From Kribbella antibiotica (GTDB lineage Bacteria; Actinomycetota; Actinomycetes; Propionibacteriales; Kribbellaceae), in assembly GCF_004349055.1 (NCBI RefSeq), contig NZ_SMKX01000037.1:1-64000 (forward strand): a stretch of DNA of 64,000 bases. Direction: 5' to 3'. The translations under genes and the position numbers were made by a program. The notes beneath the pieces are model-generated. The model was not told where the DNA came from. It worked only from the letters and a program-made list of their open reading frames with translations, and ran no database searches. Position 1 is the stretch's first letter. Every line of letters begins with the position of its first letter. Of this stretch, positions 1-8,849 are shown piece after piece.

Positions 1-79
1 CCGAACCTGGAAGTTAAGCCCTTCAGCGCCGATGGTACTGCGACCGGGAGGTCGTGGGAGAGTAGGACGCCGCCGGACA
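1..79 (+). rRNA. rrf: 5S ribosomal RNA, 3' part (5' end outside window)
   Basis: The first 79 bases read as the 3' two thirds of an actinobacterial 5S rRNA: CCGAACCTGGAAGTTAAGCC near the start, GGTACTGCGACCGGGAGG in the middle, and GGGAGAGTAGGACGCCGCCG at the end. The gene enters from the left edge, so the 5' part and presumably the 16S and 23S genes lie upstream. A strong terminator follows about ten bases later. The exact 3' nucleotide is estimated to within one or two bases. Confidence 0.95.
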
Positions 80-87
80 TTCACACT

Positions 88-120
88 GTTAAGGGCCACC
101 CCACTGGGGTGGCCCTTAAC
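88..120 (+). terminator. rho-independent terminator of the rRNA operon
   Basis: A perfect 15-bp stem (GTTAAGGGCCACCCC paired with GGGGTGGCCCTTAAC) closes a 3-base loop and is followed by ATTTGT. It sits directly behind the 5S gene and is the natural end of the rRNA transcript. Confidence 0.9.
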
Positions 121-140
121 ATTTGTCCAGACACAAAATT

Positions 141-163
141 GCCCAGACACAAGGTGTCTGGGC
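141..163. terminator. second hairpin, probably a bidirectional terminator
   Basis: GCCCAGACAC and GTGTCTGGGC form a perfect 10-bp stem around AAG. On the plus strand TTTCGCTATTT follows it; on the minus strand AATTTTGT follows it. It therefore could back up the rRNA terminator and also end the minus-strand gene whose stop codon lies about 34 bases away. Confidence 0.7.
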
Positions 164-196
164 TTTCGCTATTTCTGAGGACTTCTGAGCGGCAGG

Positions 197-847
197 TCAG
201 GCTTCCGGAGCGATGCCCACCAGGGCCGCCGCGGCGCAGATATGCACCGGCGTGAGCTCTGCAGGCGAGACCGGCGCCTGAAGCAACGTGCCGCGTTCGA
301 ATGGCGTGAGCTGGATATCGATGCCGTGTGCGCCGGCCACCATGCCACGGACGTACGTGAGCCACCCCATCATCGGAATGCCACGCCGGAACACCCCCGC
401 AGCGGCCGCGAGCTCCGTATTGGCGATGCTGGCCCACTCAGGCTCCCAAATGGACACGACTGCCCGTAGGACCTGAGCAAAGCGATCGGACTGCACAAGC
501 GCCTCATCGTCGCTCCAGTGCAGCGTGACCTGGTCCGACACCGTTGTGAGCGTTCCGCCCATCGACAGATCGAACAGCCACGGCAGGTCGCCAGTGCTCT
601 GGAGATGCAGCCGAGTTGTGCTGGAGCCGTTGGCGAGGACCTTCGTGGTCGCCTCGACCATCTCCTCCAGCGGAACCGAGCCATCCGCTTCCAGGACGTG
701 GTATCCCCAGCGTTCGTCCTGAGTCCAGGCATGGACGTCGGGAAATGCCACAGCGACCGCGGTCAGCGTGCGATCAACCCGTAGCGCGCGCTGCTCCACG
801 GTTTCGTCACGGTGAGCCCACTGAGCGCGCAGCAGCCATGATGCCAT
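197..847 (-). CDS. hypothetical protein, Imm52-like
   Basis: This 216-residue cytoplasmic protein has no signal peptide. The order of conserved bits (W..R near the start, a WEPEW motif near residue 138, GWLTYV near residue 165) resembles the Imm52 family of polymorphic-toxin immunity proteins, but that is pattern resemblance only. I chose the ATG at 847 over the GTG one codon earlier because GGAGGG then lies five bases upstream. No toxin gene is visible nearby, so if it is an immunity protein it is an orphan. It runs towards the rRNA operon and ends at the shared hairpin. Confidence 0.6.
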   Translation of the reverse strand: MASWLLRAQWAHRDETVEQRALRVDRTLTAVAVAFPDVHAWTQDERWGYHVLEADGSVPLEEMVEATTKVLANGSSTTRLHLQSTGDLPWLFDLSMGGTLTTVSDQVTLHWSDDEALVQSDRFAQVLRAVVSIWEPEWASIANTELAAAAGVFRRGIPMMGWLTYVRGMVAGAHGIDIQLTPFERGTLLQAPVSPAELTPVHICAAAALVGIAPEA

Positions 848-986
848 CACGCCCTCCGATCGTGAGCCGGCCGATCCTGCGCAGCAGACGGTACGCCGAT
901 GGTCGGATGGTTGGCCAGAGTTCCGGCTACTCGGCGTGAAGCGCCGGTGCGGTTCCCTGGAAGTTCCACCCGACCAGTCTGCGGCA

Positions 987-1011
987 CCGGTGGGTCGAGG
1001 GTGCCCACCGG
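987..1011 (-). terminator. hairpin after the GH2-GH76 operon
   Basis: CCGGTGGG and CCCACCGG form an 8-bp stem with a 9-base loop, 35 bases beyond the stop of the GH76 gene. There is no clear T run, so termination is inferred from position and stem strength. Confidence 0.45.
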
Positions 1012-1045
1012 GGTCCGGTTTTGGTAAATAAGCGTCCGAAGTACC

Positions 1046-2881
1046 TCAGCTTTTCGGCGTCGCTGCCAGCAGTCCGCCGAGCCCACTCGCCTGGGTCCGC
1101 CAATCCCGGACACCGCCGGCGGCCCACCGCTGCCCGAGCCGGTTGAGCGAGTCCCGGTCGTTCTGCCAGATCGAGTCCGCCTGCCGCTGCGCATAAGTCT
1201 TGTACGCAGCGTCGCCGGTGCTGTCGGCCAGATCCATCCAGTAGCGCATGAAGATGCCCTTGAACTGCTTCTGGTTGTCATCACAGTTGCCTGCGGCATC
1301 GCATGACTCGGTGAGAATCCCGCTCGGACTCAGCACCGTCGACGACATTGCCGCATCGCCCAGCTGCCGAGCCTTTGCCAGTACGGCGCTGTCTCCGGTC
1401 GCACGCCACAGTTCGAGCGCACCCCCGATCGCCAGGCCTTGGTTGTACGTCCAGACCGTCTGCCCGTTGTTCGTACAGGACCCAGTCAGACCGTCGTTCA
1501 CCAGACCGGCCGAGTTGATCATCCCGCTGTTCGTGAACCAGTTCCAGCTGGTGGTCGCACGCTGTAGCCAGATCGAGTCGCCAGGCAGTCGATTGTGCAG
1601 GGCAGCGGTCATCCGGACATACAGCCCGATCGTGACTGCGTTCTTGTAGGTCCGCTCGCGGTCCCACCACACGCCGCCTCCACACGAACCGGTGTCCCAG
1701 TAGCCGTGGACGTAGTTCGCGATGGTGACTGCCATGTCCAGGTACTTCCGGTCGCCGGTCAGGTCGTACGCCTGGATCCACGCGATCGCCCACCACTCGG
1801 TGTCGTCGATCGCCCGGCTGATGAAGTTGCCCTCGAGCGCATCGCCGCTCTTCACACCGGCCGGGAAGACGCCCTTGTTCTTGTCGAACATCTCGTTCAC
1901 GATCCAGCGCTGATCAGTACGATGGGTCCGCTGCTGGTAGTCCATCACCGTGGTCAGCGCGACCGCCGAGTTCCACCAGCTCGACAGCCACCAGGCGGTA
2001 TAGGGCTGGTACGAATACATCAGCGCGTCGGCCGCGGCGGCGGTTCGATCTGACGCCGGCCGCGCCCACGCCGTACAGGCTCCGTTTTGGCCTTCGGTGG
2101 CTCGGCCGCAGGCGCGGACGACGCCGCCGGACAGCTTGGAGCGTGGATCGGTGGTGGCGAAGAGTTTCGTCTTCGCTGTGGTGGTGCCCGAGCCGGCGGC
2201 AACGCGGCCGAGTGAAGAGCCGCCGGGCCAGGAGGCGCCTTCGCTCCAGGAGCGGTCGAGCCAGACCTCGTCGCCGGCGCGGCCGGTGTCGATCGTGCCC
2301 CATGCCATCCCGCGGTTGTCGAAATGCACCTTGATACTGCGCCCGGACAGCGTCGCGGACGGTACCGGCTGGTTGTCACCGGACGGGCCGTCGCTGCCGT
2401 CACAGGCTGCAGCGCAGACAGACGAGTAGGCCCAAGCGGTGCAATCGACCCCAGCCGCGTCGCCGCAGGCGCGGATCATCCCGCGGCGGTGACCGCCTGG
2501 ATCGGCCAGGTTGTACATGAGCGTCCGGGTGCCGGTCCAGCCTCCGGGGACCGACGCCTTGCCGAGCAGCCCCTCCCAGGTCGCCCCGCCGTCCCAGCTC
2601 CGATCGAGCCAGACGGCGTCGTTGGTGACGCCGTTGTCGATGCTGCCCCAAGCCATCGAGTCCTTGTCTGACACGTGCAGTACGACGCGACGCCCGTTGA
2701 TCACCTTCTCCGGTACCGGGAAGGTCTCCTGCTGAGCTCGCGACGGATCGAGTGTGTCGCAGGCGACCGCGCAGACCTGCGCCAGCGGGGCTTGAGCCAG
2801 TGGGACCGGCGCAGCCTGAGCAGACACCGGTACGGCGAGCGTCGTACTCAGCAGCGCGAATGCGATGAGCAGTGAGCGCAT
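1046..2881 (-). CDS. secreted GH76 alpha-1,6-mannanase-type glycosidase with two N-terminal repeat domains
   Basis: The protein has 611 residues. It opens with a signal peptide ending near SAQA (about residue 22). Next come two tandem copies, about 110 residues each, of a Cys-rich domain: each begins VCA.AC, has a conserved AWG.ID and VWLDRSW core, and ends IRACG or VRACG followed by CTAWA. The last 350 residues match GH76 endo-alpha-1,6-mannanases, with the catalytic Asp pair in AIDDTEWWAIAW and the substrate motifs GGVWWDR and WTYNQGL. The start is the ATG one base after the upstream GH2 stop, with GGGAGG as ribosome site; the open frame continues further upstream but only opposite or inside the GH2 gene. 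It probably attacks alpha-mannan from fungi or actinobacterial glycans outside the cell. The repeat domains may bind carbohydrate (inference). Confidence 0.88.
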   Translation of the reverse strand: MRSLLIAFALLSTTLAVPVSAQAAPVPLAQAPLAQVCAVACDTLDPSRAQQETFPVPEKVINGRRVVLHVSDKDSMAWGSIDNGVTNDAVWLDRSWDGGATWEGLLGKASVPGGWTGTRTLMYNLADPGGHRRGMIRACGDAAGVDCTAWAYSSVCAAACDGSDGPSGDNQPVPSATLSGRSIKVHFDNRGMAWGTIDTGRAGDEVWLDRSWSEGASWPGGSSLGRVAAGSGTTTAKTKLFATTDPRSKLSGGVVRACGRATEGQNGACTAWARPASDRTAAAADALMYSYQPYTAWWLSSWWNSAVALTTVMDYQQRTHRTDQRWIVNEMFDKNKGVFPAGVKSGDALEGNFISRAIDDTEWWAIAWIQAYDLTGDRKYLDMAVTIANYVHGYWDTGSCGGGVWWDRERTYKNAVTIGLYVRMTAALHNRLPGDSIWLQRATTSWNWFTNSGMINSAGLVNDGLTGSCTNNGQTVWTYNQGLAIGGALELWRATGDSAVLAKARQLGDAAMSSTVLSPSGILTESCDAAGNCDDNQKQFKGIFMRYWMDLADSTGDAAYKTYAQRQADSIWQNDRDSLNRLGQRWAAGGVRDWRTQASGLGGLLAATPKS

Positions 2882-2882
2882 C

Positions 2883-5624
2883 TCAGCCTCCCAGTCCGGA
2901 CTGGTTCGTCCAGGTCGCGTCGGCGTTGTAGCTGCCACCACCGTCCCAAGCGTTCGCCCCACTGGCCGTTGCGATATACACCAGCTCACTGGAGTGCCGC
3001 ACGTAGTAGCTGGGGTAGTTGATCGACTGCAGCGACACGTTCCCCGCACCACCAGCCAGTGGCGGCTGTGCACAGAACGTCGCATCCCGTCGGAACGTAT
3101 CGCTACCGTCGCTGGTCGCCTTCTGCAGCCGGTAGTTGCTGTGCCGCAGGTACTGACCAGGGAAGTTCACAGACTCGAGCGAGTAACAGGTGCTCTCCGC
3201 CAACCCAGCCCGTACGACGAATGTGGAGTCCTGGCGGTCAGCCAGCGCAGAGCCCGCGTCCACCACATCAGTTTGCGCCAGGCTCTCGCGGTGTCGCAGT
3301 ACTCGGTTGGTATAGCCGGCGGTGGTCACGCGGAACGTACGAGCCTGACCGACCCCTAGATCCGCACCGCTCTTCCACCATGCCGGTATGAGGTTCCACG
3401 TCGAGTCATCGCGGAAGGAGCCGCCAGTGTCGCCGTCGATCCACACTTCGGAGTTCCGGTGCCGCAGGTACTGGCCGGGTCGCGCTGCCGATTCCAGCGA
3501 CGTACCGCCACCGCTGAGACCAGGGCGAGTGCAGAAGGTCGCATCGGCCGCGAAGGTGCCGCCGGTGTTGGCCTCCTTATAGACCCGCTGATCGCGCTGG
3601 CGCAGGTACTGGCCCGGGAAGTTCCGCGACTCGAAGGAGAAGCAACTGCTGTTCGACAACCCGGAGCGGACCCAGAAGGAGGCGTCCTGCTTCAGGCTTT
3701 GGCTGCTACCGGAGTCGACCACCTCAGTGTTCGCGACTCCACCGGTGTGGCGCAGGTAGCGGTTGGTGTAGTTCGGCGTGGTGACGCGGAAAGACACCAG
3801 CTTCCCGGTCGGTAGCGCCGTACCGTTCGCGGCCGCGAGGACCTGTTGATGGACGGCACGCACTCGGGCGAAGTCCATCTTCTGCACTTGGCGGTCATAG
3901 GTGAAGAAGCCGTTGATCTCGTCTTCCACGTCGGTCGGCTCGGTGTAGACCGATCCCGACAGCCCGGAGCCGTTGATCAGATCCGGTAGCTGGCTGGTGA
4001 TCTGGACATACCGGTTCGTCAGGGCATCACTGGTCGGCAGCATCTCGTAGGCGAAGCTGTTCCCGCTCGGCCACTCGTGACCGGGGACGTGCAGGCCGAG
4101 CCCGCCGTACTCGCCGAGCTGCAGCACCCGGGTACTCGATGGAGCCCGGGCGATCCCAGGACCGACGTACATATGGTCGTCGATGACGTCGCCGTTGCCG
4201 GGGTCGGGATCGGAGTCGCAGCAGTTCGACCCGGAGTTGTGGTTGACGAGTCGGGTCGGGTCGAGGCTCTTGACCAGGTCGGCGATCCGGCCGGCCTGGA
4301 ACTCACCCCAGCCCTCGTTGAACGGAATCCACTGCACGATCGAGGTGATCTGCTTGTGGTTGTCGATCATCCGGCGCAGCTCAGTCTCGTACCGCGCTTC
4401 ACCAGTCGCGGATGCATTGCGTCCAGCGACCAGTGACGGCATGTCCTGCCACACCATCAGACCGAGCTTGTCGGCCCAGTAGAACCAGCGGGCCGACTCG
4501 ACCTTGATGTGTTTGCGGACCATGTTGAAGCCGAGTGACTTCTGCTGTTCGAGATCGAAGCGCAGCGCGGCATCGGTCGGCGCGGTGTAGAGGCCGTCCG
4601 GCCAGTAGCCCTGATCGAGAGTGCCGAGCTGGAAAACGAACTTGCCGTTCAGCGTCGGCCGCATGAAGCCGCCGATCATCGCCTTGCCGACCGACCGCAT
4701 CCCGAAGTACCCGCCGACCGCATCGCTGCCGAGCGTGACCTTGAGGTCGTAGAGGAATGGATCGTCGGGGGACCAGAGCCGAGCGTTCGGGACCGGGACG
4801 CGGAATGACGTACCGCTGACACCGGTTGCTTCGCCGACGACCTGACCGCCGGACAACACCTGCGCGCGGACCGATTGTCCGGCGGACGACGCTTGGACGT
4901 TCAGGTCGAGTCCGCCGGCGGCGACGTTCGGGGTGGTGTCGAGGCGGGTGATCCAGGTGGCCTGCGTCGGCTCGAGCCAGACGGTCTGCCAGATGCCGGA
5001 CGACGGGGTGTACCAAATACCGCCGCGGTTCAGCCGTTGCTTGCCGGAGGGAATGTCTTCGGCGTCGACCGGCGCCCAGACGCCGACGATGATCTCGTTG
5101 TTTCCCGCGCGCAGGGCCGAGGTGACGTCGTACGAGAAGGCGTCATACCCGCCTTCGTGGGTGCCGAGCAGTACGCCGTTCACCCAGACCTTCGACTGCC
5201 ACATGACCGCGCCGAAGTTCAGCTGCACGTGTCGCCCGGACCAGCCGGCCGGGACGGTGAAGTTCCGCTTGTAGTACATGCGGTTCTCGTGGCGCATGAT
5301 GCCGGACAACGCGGACTCGATCGGGTACGGGACCAGCACCTCCTCGGCGAGCGTGCCGCCGATCGGCGGGTTGTTGAGGTTGCTGGTCGGCGCGAACTGC
5401 CAGGTGCCGTTGAGGCTCTGCCACTCGGTCCGGGTCAGCTGCGGCCGCGGATACTCCGGGAGTGGATTGGTGACCGAGACCTGATTGGTCCACGGCGTGG
5501 TCAACGGTGGTGGCTTCGGGGCGAAGGCCTCGGCAGGCGCCGAGACCAGCGCACTGCTGAGGATCGCGAGAACGATCAGCAGAGTGAGCCGAACGGAGGC
5601 ATGACGAAGCAGGCCGGAGGTCAT
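2883..5624 (-). CDS. secreted GH2 family glycosidase with two C-terminal AbfB (CBM42-like) domains
   Basis: This protein has 913 residues. The signal peptide (residues 1 to about 33) ends SAPAEA. The GH2 sugar-binding jelly roll (WQSLNGTWQF, YYKRNF, VWVNGVLLG) is followed by an Ig-like domain and a TIM barrel containing the acid/base motif PFNEGWGEF and a LGEYGG segment that may hold the nucleophile. From about residue 590 to the end are two beta-trefoil AbfB domains with repeated PGQYLRH signatures, typical of arabinose-binding modules. Substrate cannot be read; beta-galactosidase, glucuronidase or mannosidase are all possible. I chose ATG 5624 because GGAG lies eight bases upstream. The ATG at 5663 would place the operator inside the coding sequence. 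It is the first gene of a two-gene operon with GH76. Confidence 0.88.
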   Translation of the reverse strand: MTSGLLRHASVRLTLLIVLAILSSALVSAPAEAFAPKPPPLTTPWTNQVSVTNPLPEYPRPQLTRTEWQSLNGTWQFAPTSNLNNPPIGGTLAEEVLVPYPIESALSGIMRHENRMYYKRNFTVPAGWSGRHVQLNFGAVMWQSKVWVNGVLLGTHEGGYDAFSYDVTSALRAGNNEIIVGVWAPVDAEDIPSGKQRLNRGGIWYTPSSGIWQTVWLEPTQATWITRLDTTPNVAAGGLDLNVQASSAGQSVRAQVLSGGQVVGEATGVSGTSFRVPVPNARLWSPDDPFLYDLKVTLGSDAVGGYFGMRSVGKAMIGGFMRPTLNGKFVFQLGTLDQGYWPDGLYTAPTDAALRFDLEQQKSLGFNMVRKHIKVESARWFYWADKLGLMVWQDMPSLVAGRNASATGEARYETELRRMIDNHKQITSIVQWIPFNEGWGEFQAGRIADLVKSLDPTRLVNHNSGSNCCDSDPDPGNGDVIDDHMYVGPGIARAPSSTRVLQLGEYGGLGLHVPGHEWPSGNSFAYEMLPTSDALTNRYVQITSQLPDLINGSGLSGSVYTEPTDVEDEINGFFTYDRQVQKMDFARVRAVHQQVLAAANGTALPTGKLVSFRVTTPNYTNRYLRHTGGVANTEVVDSGSSQSLKQDASFWVRSGLSNSSCFSFESRNFPGQYLRQRDQRVYKEANTGGTFAADATFCTRPGLSGGGTSLESAARPGQYLRHRNSEVWIDGDTGGSFRDDSTWNLIPAWWKSGADLGVGQARTFRVTTAGYTNRVLRHRESLAQTDVVDAGSALADRQDSTFVVRAGLAESTCYSLESVNFPGQYLRHSNYRLQKATSDGSDTFRRDATFCAQPPLAGGAGNVSLQSINYPSYYVRHSSELVYIATASGANAWDGGGSYNADATWTNQSGLGG

Positions 5625-5649
5625 CTGTGGTCTCCTCGGGGCGGTAGGA

Positions 5650-5661
5650 GAGAGCGCTCTC
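5650..5661. promoter_or_regulatory. LacI-type operator GAGAGCGCTCTC
   Basis: A perfect 12-bp palindrome with the central CG of LacI-family operators. It lies about eight bases downstream of the predicted -10 box and 26 bases before the GH2 start codon, where a bound repressor would block transcription. No LacI gene is in the window, so the regulator is encoded elsewhere. The same 12-mer recurs inside genes between 31 and 37 kb. Confidence 0.75.
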
Positions 5662-5668
5662 ACCCGTC

Positions 5669-5696
5669 AGTATGAAGGCTCAAGCGACTTAATCAA
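5669..5696 (-). promoter_or_regulatory. predicted promoter of the GH2-GH76 operon
   Basis: On the minus strand TTGATT (5696-5691) and CATACT (5674-5669) are separated by 16 bases and point into the GH2 gene. The predicted transcription start falls at or just before the palindromic operator. Confidence 0.5.
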
Positions 5697-5732
5697 GAGT
5701 GTGGATGATTGTTTCTGTCGGAAAGCGTTTGT

Positions 5733-8700
5733 CTACGTGAGGGTAGGTGAAGCCATCTCGAGCGTCGGGGTCTTGCCTCGGTAGGACTCGAGCCACGAGC
5801 GCAGCAGCTCCACCCGGGCGGAGTACTCCTCGTTGCCCTTGACCACCGGCGCCTGGTTGTAGGCCATGGTGTCCGAGCTGCGGCGCAGCTTCACATACAG
5901 CCGCGATGAAGCGAGGGCATACCGCTCCATGTCGTCCTGCAGCGCGCCGATGACCGTGATGTTGCGGTCGCGACCGATCTGCTCGAACAGCGCCACGGCC
6001 TCCCGGCGGTGCTGCGACCCGAGGTTGCGGCCGAGCTCGTCGAGGATCAGCAGCAGCGGCCGGTCGGATCCGCCGGCCAGCGCCGCGGCGCAGACCAGCT
6101 TGACGGCCTTCTCGTCCATCTGCGCGGTGTTGCCCTTGACGTTGAACGCCGAGAACGGTCCGCCCTCGGAACGGCGCCACTTCGGCGTGACCGTCCAGCG
6201 CCACGGCTTGTCCGGCTCGGAGGGCGGGTCGGGCTCGGGGAATTCGAGCTTCGCACCGTATCCGCCGTACTGCTGGTCGAGGCGGTCGAACTCCTGCGAC
6301 ACCAGCCGCAGCCGCGCCTTGATGCCGTCAGCCAGGGACGCGCGGTGGGCGCGAGCCGTGCTCTCGGCCTCGCCGAGACCCTCGCGGGCCCGCTCCAACG
6401 CGGCGTTGCGCTCGGCGCGCTGGTTGGCGATCTGCTGTTGCTGCAGGCTGTCGAAGGTTTCGTGCTGCGCGAGGTGACTGCTGAGCGTCCGCTGCAGCGC
6501 CGGCACCAGGCCGACCCGGGTGCTGAGCGTGCCGTTCGACCAGCCCTCCGAACCGTTGAGGATCTCCCAGAGCTCGGCCGGGATCTCCTCGCGGGAACGG
6601 GCGTTCGGGAAACAGCGGCGGATCACGTCGTCGAGCTGCGTGCAGGCCAGGTGATTCCAGTCGGCCGTGGTCCGGCGCTGGGCGTCGTCGGCGAGTCCTA
6701 GCAGGAATTCCTCGGCCTCGGCCGGCGTCGTGCCCCAGGCTGTGATTCGGCTGGTCAGGTCGAGCCCGGTCTGCTCCTCGAGCAGCCGCAACCGGCGGCC
6801 AGCGAGGTCGTCGAGGACGCGATCATGATCGCGCCGGGTCGACTCGAGGTTCTTGAGCCGCTCGTCGCGCACCAACTGCTGGCCGGCCGCGGCCTCCGCG
6901 GATTCCTTGGCTGCTTGGAGTTGTGGGGCGAGCGAGTCACGATCGGTCTCGTGGCGGTCGATCGTTTCGCGGAGCGCGAGCATCTGCTCCTGCACCGACT
7001 CGGCATCGGCGAGAGCGCGGGCGGCCGCCGTACGGCGCTCTGCTTGGTCGACGCGTGCGCGCGCCTGATCGAGTGCCGCCGATGCTGCGCCGCGCGCTTC
7101 GGCTGCGGCCTCGACGCGGCGGCGCGCTGCCTCGATGCGCGCGGTCCGCCCGGTCAGTGGCTCGTCGAACTGGCCGACCGCCACGACACCGGCGGCGTCG
7201 TCGATGTTCTCCTTCGTGGCACGCTCGGCGAGCGTGGTGAAGAAGGCGTCCAGAGTGAAGCGCTTGTCGGCCGAGGTCGGAACACCCTTGGCCGGTTTGG
7301 CTCCGGGCCGATTCGCCAGCACCAGCAGGAATCCGGCGTACCCGGCGTCAGCCAGCGCAGCCGAAGCAACGGCCGCGTCACCGGCGTCGATGACCACAGC
7401 CTCCCGGTACGGCGCCAGTCGCGGCTCCCACTCGGAACGAGCCGCTGCTGGCAGGTCGGTGATGTCGGTGAGCGCGCCGCACTCGAGCCCGGCGTTCTCC
7501 AGGACTTGCTGCTGAGCGGCGGAAACGGTCTGCCCGCTCTCAGCCTCACGCAGCTCGGCACTCGCGACATCGACTGCGGATCGAGCCGCATGGTCGCGCC
7601 CGATGTGCTCTTCCAGCGACTCGCGCGCTTCGGCCTGCTCTTCACCAGCGGCCACCAGGTCGCGACCGTCCGCGGAGCGCCCCGCGTCCAGCAACTTGCG
7701 ATGCTCTTGACCGAGCCGCTCCAACTGCTCGCGCACTGAGCGCTGCGCCAGATCGAGATCGCGGTCGCGGGCATCCAGCTTGTCTCGCTCCTGGCGGGTC
7801 AGCTGGACATCGCGGAGCAACACCTCTTCGTTGCCGAAGGCATCGATCGCGGCATCGACCGCCTCCCGGCGGGCCTCCTGCTCGGCGACCTTCAGCTCGA
7901 GCTCACCGAGCTCGTGCTGGATCTCGCCGTTGCGAGCATCACCATCGATCAGGTGCCGCGCGTTGCGGGCCTGCCAGGACTCCTTCGCTGCGGAGAGCGC
8001 CTCGCGCGCCGCACCACGCTGCAGGATTCCGGCCTCGACCGCGGCCATCTCCTGCTCCCAACGCTGCAGGTCGGCCGCTGCTTGTTTGGTCGCCTCGCGC
8101 TGGGTGTGCTCGGCCGATCGGTGCGCCTGCTCCTGCTCGAGCTCATGATCGAGGCCGGTCAGGGTGGCGATCGCGTTGAAGATCCGGGCCGGGCCGAGCT
8201 CGTTGAGCGGCTCGGCGAGCAGGTTCGCTGTCGGGCTCGAGCGGACCGAGGTCGACAAGAACGAGACGCAGCGGACCTGGCCGCCGTACAGGACTGAGGA
8301 GAGTTTGTTGGCGTGGAAGTCGGTGCGGCCGTTGGAGTGCGGAAGCGCGGCCCACAAGGCGTCCGCTCCGGCAGCACGCTCGGCCTCGGTCACGCCGTAC
8401 GGGACGTGGAGGCCGCTCTTCCAGCGCAGGTCGAGATACGACGCCTTGCGGTTGATGCGGATCCAGACGGTGATCGCGGCCGCCTCGATCTCGTCGAGCT
8501 CGGTCAGGTCGGGGTCGGAGAAGACACCGACGATGTAGCCGCGGTCGACGTTCGACCAGTTGCCTTCCTGGCCGGCCGCTTCGGCGGTGAACAGGAGCTC
8601 GGCCGCGCCCGGGGCGCCGCTGGTGAGCCGCCACTGGTCATCCGCGTGCAGCAGGCTGAGGGCTGCGATCCACGACGACTTGCCGGCGCCGTTCGAGTCG

Positions 8701-8849
8701 GTCGGGCCTTGGCCGGCCACCGTGACGAGCCCCTGGCCGACCATCGGGATCGGGTGCGTGGAGAGCCGGGACAGGTCGACGACCTGGACACCGAGCAGCA
8801 CCTTCGACCCGAGGATGTCGAACGGACCGTCCTCCACCGTGCTGCTCAT
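5733..8849 (-). CDS. SMC/MukB-like coiled-coil ATPase
   Basis: A 1038-residue protein laid out like an SMC ATPase. The N-terminal head has a Walker A motif (DSNGAGKSS, Lys near residue 57). Long charged coiled coils follow, a globular hinge-like segment sits in the middle (about 450-560), then a second coiled-coil series. The C-terminal head carries a signature-like region (KGNTAQMDEK) and Walker B (LLLILDELG, about residue 935). It is shorter than MukB or the JetC proteins of Wadjet. AAGGAG lies four bases before the ATG. It is the last gene of a four-gene operon whose members overlap by 4, 8 and 4 bases, as expected for a stoichiometric complex. Likely role: DNA loop extrusion in chromosome organisation or plasmid/phage defence (inference). 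Confidence 0.8.
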   Translation of the reverse strand: MSSTVEDGPFDILGSKVLLGVQVVDLSRLSTHPIPMVGQGLVTVAGQGPTDSNGAGKSSWIAALSLLHADDQWRLTSGAPGAAELLFTAEAAGQEGNWSNVDRGYIVGVFSDPDLTELDEIEAAAITVWIRINRKASYLDLRWKSGLHVPYGVTEAERAAGADALWAALPHSNGRTDFHANKLSSVLYGGQVRCVSFLSTSVRSSPTANLLAEPLNELGPARIFNAIATLTGLDHELEQEQAHRSAEHTQREATKQAAADLQRWEQEMAAVEAGILQRGAAREALSAAKESWQARNARHLIDGDARNGEIQHELGELELKVAEQEARREAVDAAIDAFGNEEVLLRDVQLTRQERDKLDARDRDLDLAQRSVREQLERLGQEHRKLLDAGRSADGRDLVAAGEEQAEARESLEEHIGRDHAARSAVDVASAELREAESGQTVSAAQQQVLENAGLECGALTDITDLPAAARSEWEPRLAPYREAVVIDAGDAAVASAALADAGYAGFLLVLANRPGAKPAKGVPTSADKRFTLDAFFTTLAERATKENIDDAAGVVAVGQFDEPLTGRTARIEAARRRVEAAAEARGAASAALDQARARVDQAERRTAAARALADAESVQEQMLALRETIDRHETDRDSLAPQLQAAKESAEAAAGQQLVRDERLKNLESTRRDHDRVLDDLAGRRLRLLEEQTGLDLTSRITAWGTTPAEAEEFLLGLADDAQRRTTADWNHLACTQLDDVIRRCFPNARSREEIPAELWEILNGSEGWSNGTLSTRVGLVPALQRTLSSHLAQHETFDSLQQQQIANQRAERNAALERAREGLGEAESTARAHRASLADGIKARLRLVSQEFDRLDQQYGGYGAKLEFPEPDPPSEPDKPWRWTVTPKWRRSEGGPFSAFNVKGNTAQMDEKAVKLVCAAALAGGSDRPLLLILDELGRNLGSQHRREAVALFEQIGRDRNITVIGALQDDMERYALASSRLYVKLRRSSDTMAYNQAPVVKGNEEYSARVELLRSWLESYRGKTPTLEMASPTLT

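Noticed and set aside
2883-5663. Plus-strand open frames opposite the glycosidase genes
   Set aside because: They mirror the codon structure of the real genes and have no recognisable protein features.
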